The notes under the pieces: model-generated
The model's input: the letters and a program-made list of their open reading frames with translations, nothing else
Told to the model about the DNA's origin: nothing
The model's database searches: none
Shown: positions 26,683-35,390 of the stretch, one piece after another
How the letters are laid out: every line of letters begins with the position of its first letter
Position numbering within the stretch: position 1 is the first letter of the stretch
Made by a program: the position numbers and the translations under genes
NCBI RefSeq assembly: GCF_015679185.1
Contig: NZ_CP064939.1
Coordinates: 1,426,001-1,490,000, forward strand
Reading direction: 5' to 3'
Length of the DNA stretch: 64,000 bases
From: Pedobacter endophyticus
Lineage (GTDB): Bacteria; Bacteroidota; Bacteroidia; Sphingobacteriales; Sphingobacteriaceae

Positions 26683-26778
26683 GTCATTGTCTCAAATGCC
26701 CCTTAATAATTTCGCCTTTGGCTTGTACGTTCATACGCACCGTTACCTACCTTTATCTATTACAAAATATATACAGTT

Positions 26779-27195
26779 ATGACAAAATCAATCTGGATCA
26801 ATCTTCCGGTTAAAGACGTAAATAAATCGAAGGAATTTTTTACAGCGCTAGGATTTACGCTAAATACCCAATTTGGTGTTCGCGACGATTCTGCAAGCTT
26901 TTTAGTCGGCGACTCAAAGTTCGTTTTAATGTTGTTTGAAAAATCGCTTTATGAGGGTTTTGCAGGTACATCTGTTGCCGACGACCGTTCGGGAAGCGAA
27001 GTATTATTCTCTTTCGATGCCGAAAGCCCGGAAGAAATTGACGAACTGGCCAAGAAAGTTGTTTTAGCCGGAGGATCGCTTTACGGAGAGCCAGGTTACA
27101 AAGATGGTTGGATGTACGGTTGTGGCTTTACCGATTTAGACGGCCAACGATGGAGCATTCTTTATATGGATATGTCAAAAATGCCATTGGGATAA
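26779..27195 (+). CDS. VOC-superfamily protein (glyoxalase/extradiol dioxygenase-like)
   Basis: A 138-residue protein of two betaalphabetabetabeta modules. It opens KSIWINLPVKDVNKSKEFFT and ends WMYGCGFTDLDGQRWSILYM. Metal-binding positions are only partly recognisable, so catalysis cannot be assumed. Members of this subgroup are annotated as extradiol dioxygenase- or bleomycin-resistance-like without a proven substrate. Probably monocistronic; a strong inverted repeat lies just downstream at 27208-27254. Confidence 0.86.
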   Translation: MTKSIWINLPVKDVNKSKEFFTALGFTLNTQFGVRDDSASFLVGDSKFVLMLFEKSLYEGFAGTSVADDRSGSEVLFSFDAESPEEIDELAKKVVLAGGSLYGEPGYKDGWMYGCGFTDLDGQRWSILYMDMSKMPLG

Positions 27196-27765
27196 TCAGT
27201 CGATGAAAGTCATCCGATGAATATAGCACGGTGCAAAGTATTCATCGGATGACTAAATAGCAAGCATTCGGTAACAAAGTCATCCGATGAATATAGTTAC
27301 AGGAAACGCACATTTTCCGCGTCATTTCTCTCCCGATTTTTTCTATCGGGAGAGAAATCTGTTTGATAAGCGCTACTGCGTTTATGCCACTGCTAGTAGG
27401 GAACACCTGCCAGACGCAGGCAGAGATATTTTTCTTCAAAAAAATTAATATGAATGACGTTTACAACTTGCTGTCATTCTGACAAAGGAAGAATCCGCGA
27501 CCTACATCTCACCGTCCTTGCCCACACACTCCGCCCCTTTTAGGCAGTGCGTTATTGGCGTTTTGTTTTTCATCGCTTGCGGATCCTTCGTTGCTCCTCA
27601 GGATGACAACGTTAAAAGCAGTCATTAACCGGAAAGATGTGTCCACAAGAAAAACAGTCGGGACAGGCTGCGCTCAGAATGACAAATAGCAGAATTCAGT
27701 AGGTTGCACAAAGACGTTAATGGTGGTAAAGAAGTCAAGATTTTGAAGCCTGGGCTCTTTAACCT
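27196..27765. repeat. Intergenic region with hairpin and dispersed repeats
   Basis: 27208-27223 and 27239-27254 form a perfect 16-base inverted repeat (AGTCATCCGATGAATA), and a third, direct copy follows at about 27280-27295. 27465-27690 consists of GTCATTCTGAC, GGATCCTTCG and CAGGATGACAAC words seen elsewhere in the window. No gene. Confidence 0.7.
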
Positions 27766-29073
27766 TTAAACCTCCTCCAACGCCTGTTTTATCGATGCGT
27801 ATACATAATCTAAATCCTCATCACTTATAACATATGGCGGCAAAATGTAGATAATGTTCCCCAACGGACGCAAAATAATGCCCTTATCTAAAAAATAAGC
27901 ATAGAGCAAATTGCGTAAACTGCTTAAATACGAGGTTTCGTTGCCAGTTTGCCATTCAATGGCGATAATTGTTCCGGTTTGGCGAACGGCTTTAACTTTG
28001 GTATGTGTTTTAATTTCTTCGAGGAAAGCCGCGTGTTTTGCTTCAATTCTTTTGATGTTTTGAAGTGTTTGGCCATCGAGCAAAATATCGAGGCTGGCCA
28101 ACGATGCCACGCAGGCAATTGGGTTCGCCGTAAACGAATGTCCGTGGTACAGCGTTTTCAGCTTATCATCACTCAAAAAAGCTTCGAAAATGGTGTTGGT
28201 GCAGGTGGTAACGCCCAGCGGCATTGTTCCACCGGTTAAGCCTTTGCTAAGGCAAAAAATATCCGGCTCGTGCGCAAGCTTTTCGCAGGCGAAATAGGTT
28301 CCGGTGCGACCAAAGCCCGTCATTACTTCATCGGCGATGGTTAAAATCTCTGCTTTTTTGCAGGCGCCGATCAGCGCATCCAGGTGTCTTGCTTCATACA
28401 TTAACATTCCGCCCGAGCCCAAAATCAATGGTTCAAAAATGAAACAGGCCGTGTCTGTCAGACTTGAGATGTGAGACGTGAGACGTGAGATATTATCATC
28501 ATTTGGCAAGTCGATAAACTCCACATCGAAAAGTAAACTGTTAAACGCATCGGTAAAAATACTTCTGCCACTTACCGACATCGCCCCGAAGGTATCGCCG
28601 TGGTAGGCATTTTTAAAAGCAAGAATTTTCGTTTTCGGCGTACCTTTGTTGTCCCAAAATTGCAAACACATTTTTAAAGCAACCTCTACCGCGGTAGATC
28701 CGTTATCAGTATAAAAAACTTTCGTTTGCTTACCCGGCAGGATGGGCAACAGGCGTTCGGCAAGCAAAACGGCTGGCTCGTGTGTAAAACCCGCGAAAAT
28801 TACATGCTCTAAAATACGAAGCTGTTCTGCAACTTTCTGCGCAATGTGCGGGTGAGCGTGGCCATGAATATTTACCCACCAGGATGATACGGCATCGATA
28901 TATCTACGTCCATCCTCATCAAAAACATAAACGCCCTCGCCCCTAACGATCGGAATATGCGGAAGGGCATTTTTCATTTGCGTATAGGGGTGCCAGATAA
29001 CTTTTTGATCGCGTTCGGTTAAATTGAGCAGGTGGCCTGGAGCCTGAGATATTGAAGAATCGGACATAGACAT
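27766..29073 (-). CDS. bioA: Adenosylmethionine-8-amino-7-oxononanoate aminotransferase
   Basis: A 435-residue fold-type I PLP enzyme of biotin synthesis that makes 7,8-diaminopelargonate from KAPA and SAM. Conserved blocks: VIWHPYTQMKNA near the start, SSWWVNIHGHAHP, YTDNGSTAVEVALKM, DEVMTGFGRTG and the PLP lysine in FCLSKGLTGGTMPLG. Residues about 195-204 (NISRLTSHISS) are encoded by a heptamer-periodic repeat, so this surface segment is probably a repeat insertion in the coding sequence. The other bio genes are not in the window. Single gene; the NUDIX gene upstream ends 21 bases before its start. Confidence 0.95.
   Translation of the reverse strand: MSMSDSSISQAPGHLLNLTERDQKVIWHPYTQMKNALPHIPIVRGEGVYVFDEDGRRYIDAVSSWWVNIHGHAHPHIAQKVAEQLRILEHVIFAGFTHEPAVLLAERLLPILPGKQTKVFYTDNGSTAVEVALKMCLQFWDNKGTPKTKILAFKNAYHGDTFGAMSVSGRSIFTDAFNSLLFDVEFIDLPNDDNISRLTSHISSLTDTACFIFEPLILGSGGMLMYEARHLDALIGACKKAEILTIADEVMTGFGRTGTYFACEKLAHEPDIFCLSKGLTGGTMPLGVTTCTNTIFEAFLSDDKLKTLYHGHSFTANPIACVASLASLDILLDGQTLQNIKRIEAKHAAFLEEIKTHTKVKAVRQTGTIIAIEWQTGNETSYLSSLRNLLYAYFLDKGIILRPLGNIIYILPPYVISDEDLDYVYASIKQALEEV
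28463..28491. repeat. Heptamer-periodic repeat inside bioA
   Basis: On the coding strand, units of RTCTCAC repeat in phase (ATCTCAC, GTCTCAC, GTCTCAC, ATCTCAA). Three units equal seven codons, so the frame is kept. Same class of seven-base repeat as in the intergenic arrays. Confidence 0.75.
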
Positions 29074-29094
29074 TGGTTTTGTTTGCCACGATAA

Positions 29095-29544
29095 CTAACG
29101 CGACATAAATTGATCTTTTAAAAGCTGAGCAACAGTTTTATCGGTGCGAAAAGTGATTTCCCCAATATTTAAATCAGCAACCTTAACCCAGCGAAAAGCC
29201 TGCAGAAGCTCGCCAGTGGCATCAAAATCGTAAATTTTTGTTTTAAACGCAAGTTCGAGCGGGTGTTTTTCTTTCACTAAATAATAAACACTGATTACCT
29301 GACTTTCGTTGAAAGAAGATTTCTCAAAAAAATCGGTGGTGTAAAAATGCGAAATCACGTCTATTTCGGCATTGCATTCCTCCATAAATTCCCTTTTAAG
29401 GCCATCAATTAAACCCTCACCAAACTCTAATCCACCGCCCGGAAATTTGCTAAAGCGAAATCCGTGCTCTTCTTCATCGCTAACCAGCACTTGGTTATCC
29501 GCGTTGATAAGCAAACCATAAACCCTTACATTAAAGTAACTCAT
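29095..29544 (-). CDS. NUDIX hydrolase
   Basis: A 149-residue Nudix protein with the box GGGLEFGEGLIDGLKREF followed by MEECNAEI. The terminal Gly of the consensus is replaced by Asn, but the metal-binding Arg-Glu and Glu-Glu pairs are intact. The substrate cannot be told from sequence; the short N-terminal strand (YFNVRVYGLLINADNQVLVS) suits a nucleotide or sugar-diphosphate hydrolase. The start overlaps the end of the CDF transporter gene by 14 bases, so they are co-transcribed. Confidence 0.88.
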   Translation of the reverse strand: MSYFNVRVYGLLINADNQVLVSDEEEHGFRFSKFPGGGLEFGEGLIDGLKREFMEECNAEIDVISHFYTTDFFEKSSFNESQVISVYYLVKEKHPLELAFKTKIYDFDATGELLQAFRWVKVADLNIGEITFRTDKTVAQLLKDQFMSR

Positions 29545-30517
29545 TTTCGAAATGTTTTTTATTCTTGATCACGATCTCCGGTGTCCAAACAATTTCCTTT
29601 TTAAAAGCCTCGGCTCTTACCGGGCACTTGCTCATGTGGCAATAGTGGCAGCATTTTGGCAAGCATGGATCGGCGTGAATGAAAAGCTCTGCCTTTCGTA
29701 CCCCGCTTTTATTGATCAGTTCGTCGATCTGCGAAATCTCGCGGTGAACCTGGTTTAAATCGAAATAATAAGGCAAAGTAACATGGCAATCGATATGGAA
29801 TTCGGGCCCGTATTGCTGCGTACGGAGATTATGAACGTCGATCCACGGGTTATGGCGGTTGTTTTGCAGCACCTCAACCACCTCCTCAACCAGGGTAAAA
29901 TCGCTCTCATCCATTAATCCTCCCACCGAGCCACGCGTCAGCTTATAGCCAGTATAAACGATATAAAAGCCCACCAGAATAGATATCAAACTGTCGAGCC
30001 AAATAATATTTGTTACCTGAATTAAAATGAGGCCCACCACAATACCGGCACTGGTATACGTATCGGTTAAAAGGTGTGCGCCATCGGCCTGCAGGGTAAC
30101 AGAATGCTCTTTTTTGCCTACTTTAATGAGGTATAAACCCACCACCATGTTAACAAGACCGGTAACACCAATAATGAGTGTACCCTCCAAAAGCTTGCCC
30201 ACAACATGCGGATAGATGAGGTTATAGCTCGACTTGAAAATGATGATTACGCCAGCAATAAGGATTAATATCCCTTCAACAAAGGCCGAAAAAAACTCCA
30301 CTTTACCGTGGCCATAAGGGTGATTTTCATCTCGAGGCTGCGTACTTAAATAAATGCTGTAAAAAGCAAAGCTGCCGGCAATTACGTTTACAATACTTTC
30401 GGCTGCATCGGTTAAAATGGCGTTTGAACCGGTTATAAAAAAAGCAACAAACTTGGCGAGCATTAACAAAATACTAACCGCCAATGAAATTACAATTGCC
30501 TTTTTCTTTACCGTCAC
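29531..30517 (-). CDS. Cation diffusion facilitator (CDF) transporter
   Basis: A 328-residue inner-membrane divalent cation/proton antiporter. Six transmembrane helices cover about 10-205, with the metal-site residues in ILTDAAESIVNV and HLLTDTYTSAG, and the amphipathic loop HPYGHGKVEFFSAF. A cytoplasmic domain follows (about 210-300, VHNLRTQQYGPEFHIDCHVT). The C-terminus is unusually Cys/His rich (HADPCLPKCCHYCHMSKCPV), suggesting extra metal binding. Zn, Fe or Mn are possible substrates; the sequence does not decide. It leads the NUDIX gene in a two-gene unit. Confidence 0.92.
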   Translation of the reverse strand: MTVKKKAIVISLAVSILLMLAKFVAFFITGSNAILTDAAESIVNVIAGSFAFYSIYLSTQPRDENHPYGHGKVEFFSAFVEGILILIAGVIIIFKSSYNLIYPHVVGKLLEGTLIIGVTGLVNMVVGLYLIKVGKKEHSVTLQADGAHLLTDTYTSAGIVVGLILIQVTNIIWLDSLISILVGFYIVYTGYKLTRGSVGGLMDESDFTLVEEVVEVLQNNRHNPWIDVHNLRTQQYGPEFHIDCHVTLPYYFDLNQVHREISQIDELINKSGVRKAELFIHADPCLPKCCHYCHMSKCPVRAEAFKKEIVWTPEIVIKNKKHFENELL

Positions 30518-30577
30518 AGAGATTTTTTCACAAAAATACGTTTATCGGTTAAATTAAATGATAAAAACTAAGGCTTT

Positions 30578-30611
30578 TTTGGTGCAGAATAATATTTGGT
30601 TTATATATTTG
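30578..30611 (+). promoter_or_regulatory. Promoter of the PLP aminotransferase gene
   Basis: TTTG at 30578-30581 and TATATTTG at 30604-30611 with a 22-base spacer. The ATG follows at 30630, giving a leader of about 12-14 bases. Confidence 0.5.
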
Positions 30612-30629
30612 CGCTCAAAGTAATTAACC

Positions 30630-31826
30630 ATGAGCACCTTATCAAAAAGAATCAACAGTTTATCAGAATCTGCCACCCTTAAAATGACCAAACTAGGCCG
30701 TGAGCTAGCTTCAAAGGGCATTAACGTGATCAGTTTAAGCGTTGGCGAACCCGACTTTAATACACCTGAGCATGTAAAGGATGCAGCAAAGAAGGCCCTA
30801 GACGACAACTACACACGTTACTCGCCGGTACCGGGCTATCCCGATTTGCGCCAGGCAATTGTGCAGAAACTAAAAAGCGAAAACAATCTGGATTACGATA
30901 TTTCGCAAATTGTAGTTTCAACAGGTGCGAAACAGTCGCTATCAAATGTGATTTTGACATTGATTGATCCTGATGATGAAGTGATTATCCCAACACCATA
31001 TTGGGTTTCATATTCTGAAATGGTTAATCTGGCCGAAGGAAAGTCGGTTTTTATCGATACCGATATCGAAAGCAACTTTAAGATTACGCCCGAACAATTG
31101 GAGGCTGCAATTACGCCAAAATCTAAATTGTTTATGTTTTCGTCGCCTTGCAACCCAACCGGATCGGTTTATAGCAAAGATGAATTGGCTGCTTTAGTTA
31201 AGGTTTTCGAAAAACACCCGAATATTTACATCTTATCGGATGAGATTTACGAGCACATCAATTTTGTTGATCAGCACGAATCTATTGCGCAGTTCGAAAG
31301 CGTTAAAGATCGCGTAATTATTGTAAACGGGTTTTCAAAAGCATTTGCAATGACGGGCTGGCGATTGGGTTACATTGCAGCGAACAAAGAAATTGCCGCA
31401 GCCAACGATAAATTACAGGGTCAAACCACCTCCGGCACTTGCTCAATTGCGCAAAGAGCAGGCATTGTTGCCTACGAGCAGGGCTTAGAAAGCGTGTTGA
31501 AGATGAAAGAAGCATTTTTACGTCGCCGGGAACTGGTTTACAATTTGTTAAACGAAATTCCGGGCGTTAAAACGAACCTTCCTGATGGTGCATTTTATTT
31601 CTTCCCCGAAATTAGCTCATTTTTCGGCAAAAAAGATGCTGACGGGAACGTAATCAAGGATTCTTCTGACTTGTCGCTTTACCTGTTAAACGTTGGCCAC
31701 GTAGCAACGGTTGGCGGCGATTCGTTTGGTAATAACAACTACATCCGATTATCGTATGCCGCATCAGACGAGAGTTTGGTTGAAGCCTTAAGAAGAATAA
31801 AAGAGGCATTGGGCAAGTTAGCTTAA
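30630..31826 (+). CDS. PLP-dependent aminotransferase, aspartate aminotransferase type
   Basis: A 398-residue fold-type I aminotransferase of subgroup I-gamma. Landmarks: SVGEPDFNTPEHV, YSPVPGYPDLRQAI, SSPCNPTGSVYS, LSDEIYEHINF and the PLP lysine in NGFSKAFAMTGWRLG; the C-terminal Arg is in NNYIRLSYAAS. It most likely transaminates aspartate, possibly also other substrates (prephenate in some relatives). Preceded by a clear promoter; single-gene transcript. A family-typical length and start. Confidence 0.93.
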   Translation: MSTLSKRINSLSESATLKMTKLGRELASKGINVISLSVGEPDFNTPEHVKDAAKKALDDNYTRYSPVPGYPDLRQAIVQKLKSENNLDYDISQIVVSTGAKQSLSNVILTLIDPDDEVIIPTPYWVSYSEMVNLAEGKSVFIDTDIESNFKITPEQLEAAITPKSKLFMFSSPCNPTGSVYSKDELAALVKVFEKHPNIYILSDEIYEHINFVDQHESIAQFESVKDRVIIVNGFSKAFAMTGWRLGYIAANKEIAAANDKLQGQTTSGTCSIAQRAGIVAYEQGLESVLKMKEAFLRRRELVYNLLNEIPGVKTNLPDGAFYFFPEISSFFGKKDADGNVIKDSSDLSLYLLNVGHVATVGGDSFGNNNYIRLSYAASDESLVEALRRIKEALGKLA

Positions 31827-32053
31827 CCATATTATCATCATCATTTATCAGAAGCCAGCATTAATGTTTTTACTGCTGGCTTCTGCCGTTTACCGCTCTC
31901 CATGAAGCCTCAAGCGCCGCACGTTCTTTCCCCCTGCGATCAATTCTAAAAACCAATTTTTGACGCATATTTTTTTTAAGAGATAAGAGCGAAAAAACCT
32001 ACATTTACCACGGCAATTAAATTTGCCAAGTTAATCGACTATAAAAAGCTAAA

Positions 32054-33031
32054 ATGCAAACCTATTTAATTACGGGTGGTGCTGGTTTTATTGGCTCACA
32101 TTTGTGTGCAGCGCTTTTAAAACAAGGTAATCGTGTGATCAACATCGATAATTTCGACCCGTTTTATGACCCACTGATTAAGCATAACAACATTCGGCAC
32201 CTGGCCGACAACCAAAATCACATTTTAAGGAAAATCGATTTACGGGATCGGGAGAAATTGAACGAGGTTTTTCAAAGTGAGCCTATCGACATGGTGGTTC
32301 ATCTTGCAGGGATGGCGGGTGTAAGGCCAAGCATCGAGAATCCAATCTTGTACGAAGAAGTAAACATCAAGGGCACGATGAATATTTTGGAGTGTATGAA
32401 GACGTTTGGGATAAAAAAACTGATTTTCGCGTCGTCATCATCTGTTTATGGCAATCGCCCTGAACCAGCAGATTTTACCGAAGATATGGCCCTTAACAAA
32501 ATGATCAGTCCCTATGCCATTACTAAAAAAGCGGGCGAAGATTTTTGTTACCTGTACCACAAATTGTATGATCTCACCGTTTTGGCCCTCCGGTTCTTTA
32601 CGGTTTATGGGCCCGGCCAGCGTCCTGATCTTGCTATTCATAAGTTTGTGCAGCTTATTGATAATCATTTGCCCATTCCATTATATGGCGATGGGTCGAG
32701 CATGCGAGATTACTCTTACATTGGCGATATCATAAACGGAATTACGCAAGCAGCAAACTACCTGCATCAACACAAAGAGGTTTTTGAGGTGATAAACCTA
32801 AGCGGTAACCGATCGATAAGTTTAAAGAACCTGCTTCATATTATTGAGGAAACGTTGCAACAGAAAGCTATTGTTAACCAGCTGCCTATGCAACCCGGCG
32901 ATGTTGAGGCTACGCGGGCAAGTATAGCTAAAGCGCAACGATTACTGCATTACGAACCGCAAACGACAATTGAAGAAGGCATTCGGCAATTTGTTGCCTG
33001 GTACAAAAACAACAAAAACAACCATGCATAA
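32054..33031 (+). CDS. NAD-dependent epimerase, UDP-glucuronate 4-epimerase-like
   Basis: A 325-residue short-chain sugar-nucleotide epimerase. NAD-binding TGGAGFIGSHL at the N-terminus, substrate and catalytic residues in FASSSSVYG and PYAITKKAGEDF (Tyr-x-x-x-Lys), and RFFTVYGPGQRPD in the C-terminal part. NIDNFDPFYDPLIK is shared with UDP-GlcA 4-epimerases, which make UDP-GalA. It overlaps the GT39 start by eight bases and heads a four-gene operon, so its product probably supplies the lipid-linked sugar handled downstream. A UDP-glucose/galactose activity cannot be excluded. Confidence 0.88.
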   Translation: MQTYLITGGAGFIGSHLCAALLKQGNRVINIDNFDPFYDPLIKHNNIRHLADNQNHILRKIDLRDREKLNEVFQSEPIDMVVHLAGMAGVRPSIENPILYEEVNIKGTMNILECMKTFGIKKLIFASSSSVYGNRPEPADFTEDMALNKMISPYAITKKAGEDFCYLYHKLYDLTVLALRFFTVYGPGQRPDLAIHKFVQLIDNHLPIPLYGDGSSMRDYSYIGDIINGITQAANYLHQHKEVFEVINLSGNRSISLKNLLHIIEETLQQKAIVNQLPMQPGDVEATRASIAKAQRLLHYEPQTTIEEGIRQFVAWYKNNKNNHA

Positions 33032-34661
33032 ACGCCTTAACCTCCCTTTAGCTTTCGGCATACTGGCATTGGCCTTATTTTGGCAACTGGGCAGCTGGGG
33101 CGTACTGGAGAGCAGCGAGGCCAGATATGCCGAAATTGCCCGCGAAATGCTTGAAACCGGCAACTGGCTGAAACCCCAATACCTTCAAATTCAACATTTC
33201 GATAAGCCTTTGCTTACCTATTGGGTTACCGCCGTGGGCTTAAAACTGTTCGGTGCCAATGCTTTTGGGGCAAGATTCTTTTTACAAATCGTTTTTTTGC
33301 TCCAGATTTTTTTGGTGGGTAAAATAACATTCGAGCTTTTTAATAATAAAAAAACCGCCATTTACGCCGCAATAATCTATGCAGGCATTCCATTGGCACT
33401 CATTTCCATCAGAAACCTAACTACCGATGCATACTTAAATACTTTTTCGCTGCTGAGTGTTTTGAGCTATTTGCTTTACTACAAAAAGGGCAGTTTGACA
33501 TGGTTTTATTTGTTTTTCGCATTTCTGGGTCTGGCTGTTTTCACCAAAGGTCCCTTTGCATTGCTCCTACCGCTGTTAAGCATATTCCCCATTCATCAAA
33601 TTATCGCAAAAAAATCCATAGGTATATCCAAATTACATTATCTGTTTGGCGTGCTATTAACTTTGTTAGTCGGCGCATGGTGGTTTAGCTATCTTATAGG
33701 CAGCTCGCCAAAATTTTACGACTTTTTAATTGGCGATCAGCTGATTAACAGGGTAGCCAATGCCGATGCCATGAAACGAAGCAAGCCGTTTTGGTATTAC
33801 GCGGCGTTACTGCCGATATTTGTGCTGCCCATGTTTACGCTATTTATCAGCGCACTTTACCGTGTATTTAAGCAGGCCAGCAAGCCGCTAAAATGGCTTG
33901 TAATCTTCACGCTATTTATTCCATTGTTATTGTTCTCGGCCTCGAGCTCGAAACTCATATTGTATATTTTACCTATCATTCCATTTGTGGCCATTATCAG
34001 CGCCCACCATTTGGCTCAGCTCGACGAAAATAAAACCCAGCTGCATTTAGTTTTCAGCACAGTTATTTACAGCCTGATCACTTTAGCGCTAATTGCCACG
34101 TTTATAAATCTAATTCCCGGCATTTCCTATCAGCCCGGCATTGTGCAACTGTTTCTGCTGCTCCTGCTTGTGGCCTACGGAATGTATATCACGGTTAAAG
34201 TAGAAACGAAAGCTAGCAAGTTACTGGCTACTTTTTTAATCCTGCCGCTTTTTGTGCTGCCAATCTCGACCGATATTATGGCAAAAAACGAAGCGAAGAT
34301 TAACGGAACGGGCCCTGTTTGTGAATTCATTACAAACCATAAGCTCCAAAACAGCCATATATTGGTATGGGATCAGGCGCTTAATTCAGTTTCATTCAAC
34401 CTTGAAAAGCCGATTTACAGCATTAAATACAACGATTATTCGTTGTTTAGAAAAACGCAGTTTGAGCACAACGATGAGTGGAAAAAGTTTTTGATCGATG
34501 TGCAGGCTCCAAATGAAGAAGCCTATTTAAAAAGGCTGGCAAAAACGCCTTCGGTGCTCATCATCAAAACCAAACACCCCGTGCCCGCACCTTATACGTG
34601 GCTAACTGATCATTTCAGCAAGCACGAGGTAATGGGGCCGTGGACAATTTATTACAATTAA
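33024..34661 (+). CDS. GT39-family lipid-linked sugar transferase (ArnT-like)
   Basis: A 545-residue polytopic membrane glycosyltransferase. The N-terminal periplasmic loop has ESSEARYAEIAREML and HFDKPLLTYW, the acidic and substrate-binding signature of PMT/ArnT enzymes. About twelve transmembrane helices follow, and a small C-terminal periplasmic domain. ATG at 33024 is preferred over an upstream in-frame Met at 32970, which would run deep into the epimerase. It would move a sugar from an undecaprenyl carrier to lipid A or another periplasmic acceptor. Four bases lie between its stop and the GT2 gene. Confidence 0.88.
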   Translation: MHKRLNLPLAFGILALALFWQLGSWGVLESSEARYAEIAREMLETGNWLKPQYLQIQHFDKPLLTYWVTAVGLKLFGANAFGARFFLQIVFLLQIFLVGKITFELFNNKKTAIYAAIIYAGIPLALISIRNLTTDAYLNTFSLLSVLSYLLYYKKGSLTWFYLFFAFLGLAVFTKGPFALLLPLLSIFPIHQIIAKKSIGISKLHYLFGVLLTLLVGAWWFSYLIGSSPKFYDFLIGDQLINRVANADAMKRSKPFWYYAALLPIFVLPMFTLFISALYRVFKQASKPLKWLVIFTLFIPLLLFSASSSKLILYILPIIPFVAIISAHHLAQLDENKTQLHLVFSTVIYSLITLALIATFINLIPGISYQPGIVQLFLLLLLVAYGMYITVKVETKASKLLATFLILPLFVLPISTDIMAKNEAKINGTGPVCEFITNHKLQNSHILVWDQALNSVSFNLEKPIYSIKYNDYSLFRKTQFEHNDEWKKFLIDVQAPNEEAYLKRLAKTPSVLIIKTKHPVPAPYTWLTDHFSKHEVMGPWTIYYN

Positions 34662-34664
34662 GAT

Positions 34665-35390
34665 ATGAAAACAGATTATCTCATGACGATCATTGTACCT
34701 GTTTATAATGAAGCCGAAAATTTGGACAGGGTGAAAGAGGCTTTTAATGCCTATTTTGCCCAGAGCCCGTTTCAAAGCAAGGTTTTATTTGTTGACGATG
34801 GTTCGAAAGATGGAAGCCTTTCGAAAATTGAGGAAATATGCGCCAATAATGCACACTTTGAATATATCACGTTCGACAGAAACTATGGGTTGAGCACGGC
34901 TATTAAAGCAGGAATAGACCAGGTGAATACGCCTTTAACGGGCTATATTGATGCTGACCTACAAACCACCCCGCTGGATTTCGACCTGCTGTTGAATGAA
35001 CTTGGCACCAATACAATGGCCGTTGGTTATCGGGCGAAACGAAAAGACACTTTAAGCAAACGCATCCAATCGAAAATAGCGAACTTTATTCGCCGCAGCT
35101 TAATTAACGATGGCATTATCGATACCGGCTGCCCTTTAAAAGTAGTGCGGACCGAGGAAGCAAAGCGGATTCCGTTTTTTGATGGTATGCACCGCTTTTT
35201 GCCGGCCTTGATTTTACTGCAACAAGGAACCGTTAAACAGATTAATGTGAGGCATTTCCCCAGAATTGCGGGTAAATCGAAGTTCAACATCTTCAACCGC
35301 TCGATTAAGCCGCTGCAAGATGCTTTTGCCTACCGTTGGATGCGCAAACGTTACATTAATTACAGGATTGAAAAAGTATGCTTGGTTTAA
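34665..35390 (+). CDS. GT2-family polyprenyl-phosphate sugar transferase
   Basis: A 241-residue inverting glycosyltransferase of the DPM1/GtrB/ArnC type: MTIIVPVYNEAENLDRV at the start, the nucleotide-sugar site FVDDGSKDGS and the metal motif IDADLQTTPLDF. KFNIFNRSIKPLQDAF is the usual end of this subgroup. It lacks the C-terminal transmembrane pair of GtrB, so it should be a peripheral cytoplasmic enzyme that makes undecaprenyl-phosphate-sugar for the adjacent GT39. It overlaps the LAB_N gene by 13 bases. Confidence 0.9.
   Translation: MKTDYLMTIIVPVYNEAENLDRVKEAFNAYFAQSPFQSKVLFVDDGSKDGSLSKIEEICANNAHFEYITFDRNYGLSTAIKAGIDQVNTPLTGYIDADLQTTPLDFDLLLNELGTNTMAVGYRAKRKDTLSKRIQSKIANFIRRSLINDGIIDTGCPLKVVRTEEAKRIPFFDGMHRFLPALILLQQGTVKQINVRHFPRIAGKSKFNIFNRSIKPLQDAFAYRWMRKRYINYRIEKVCLV

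Noticed and set aside
32970..33023. Upstream start for the GT39 gene
   Set aside because: It would lie wholly inside the epimerase gene; the ATG at 33024 gives the standard stop/start overlap and family length.
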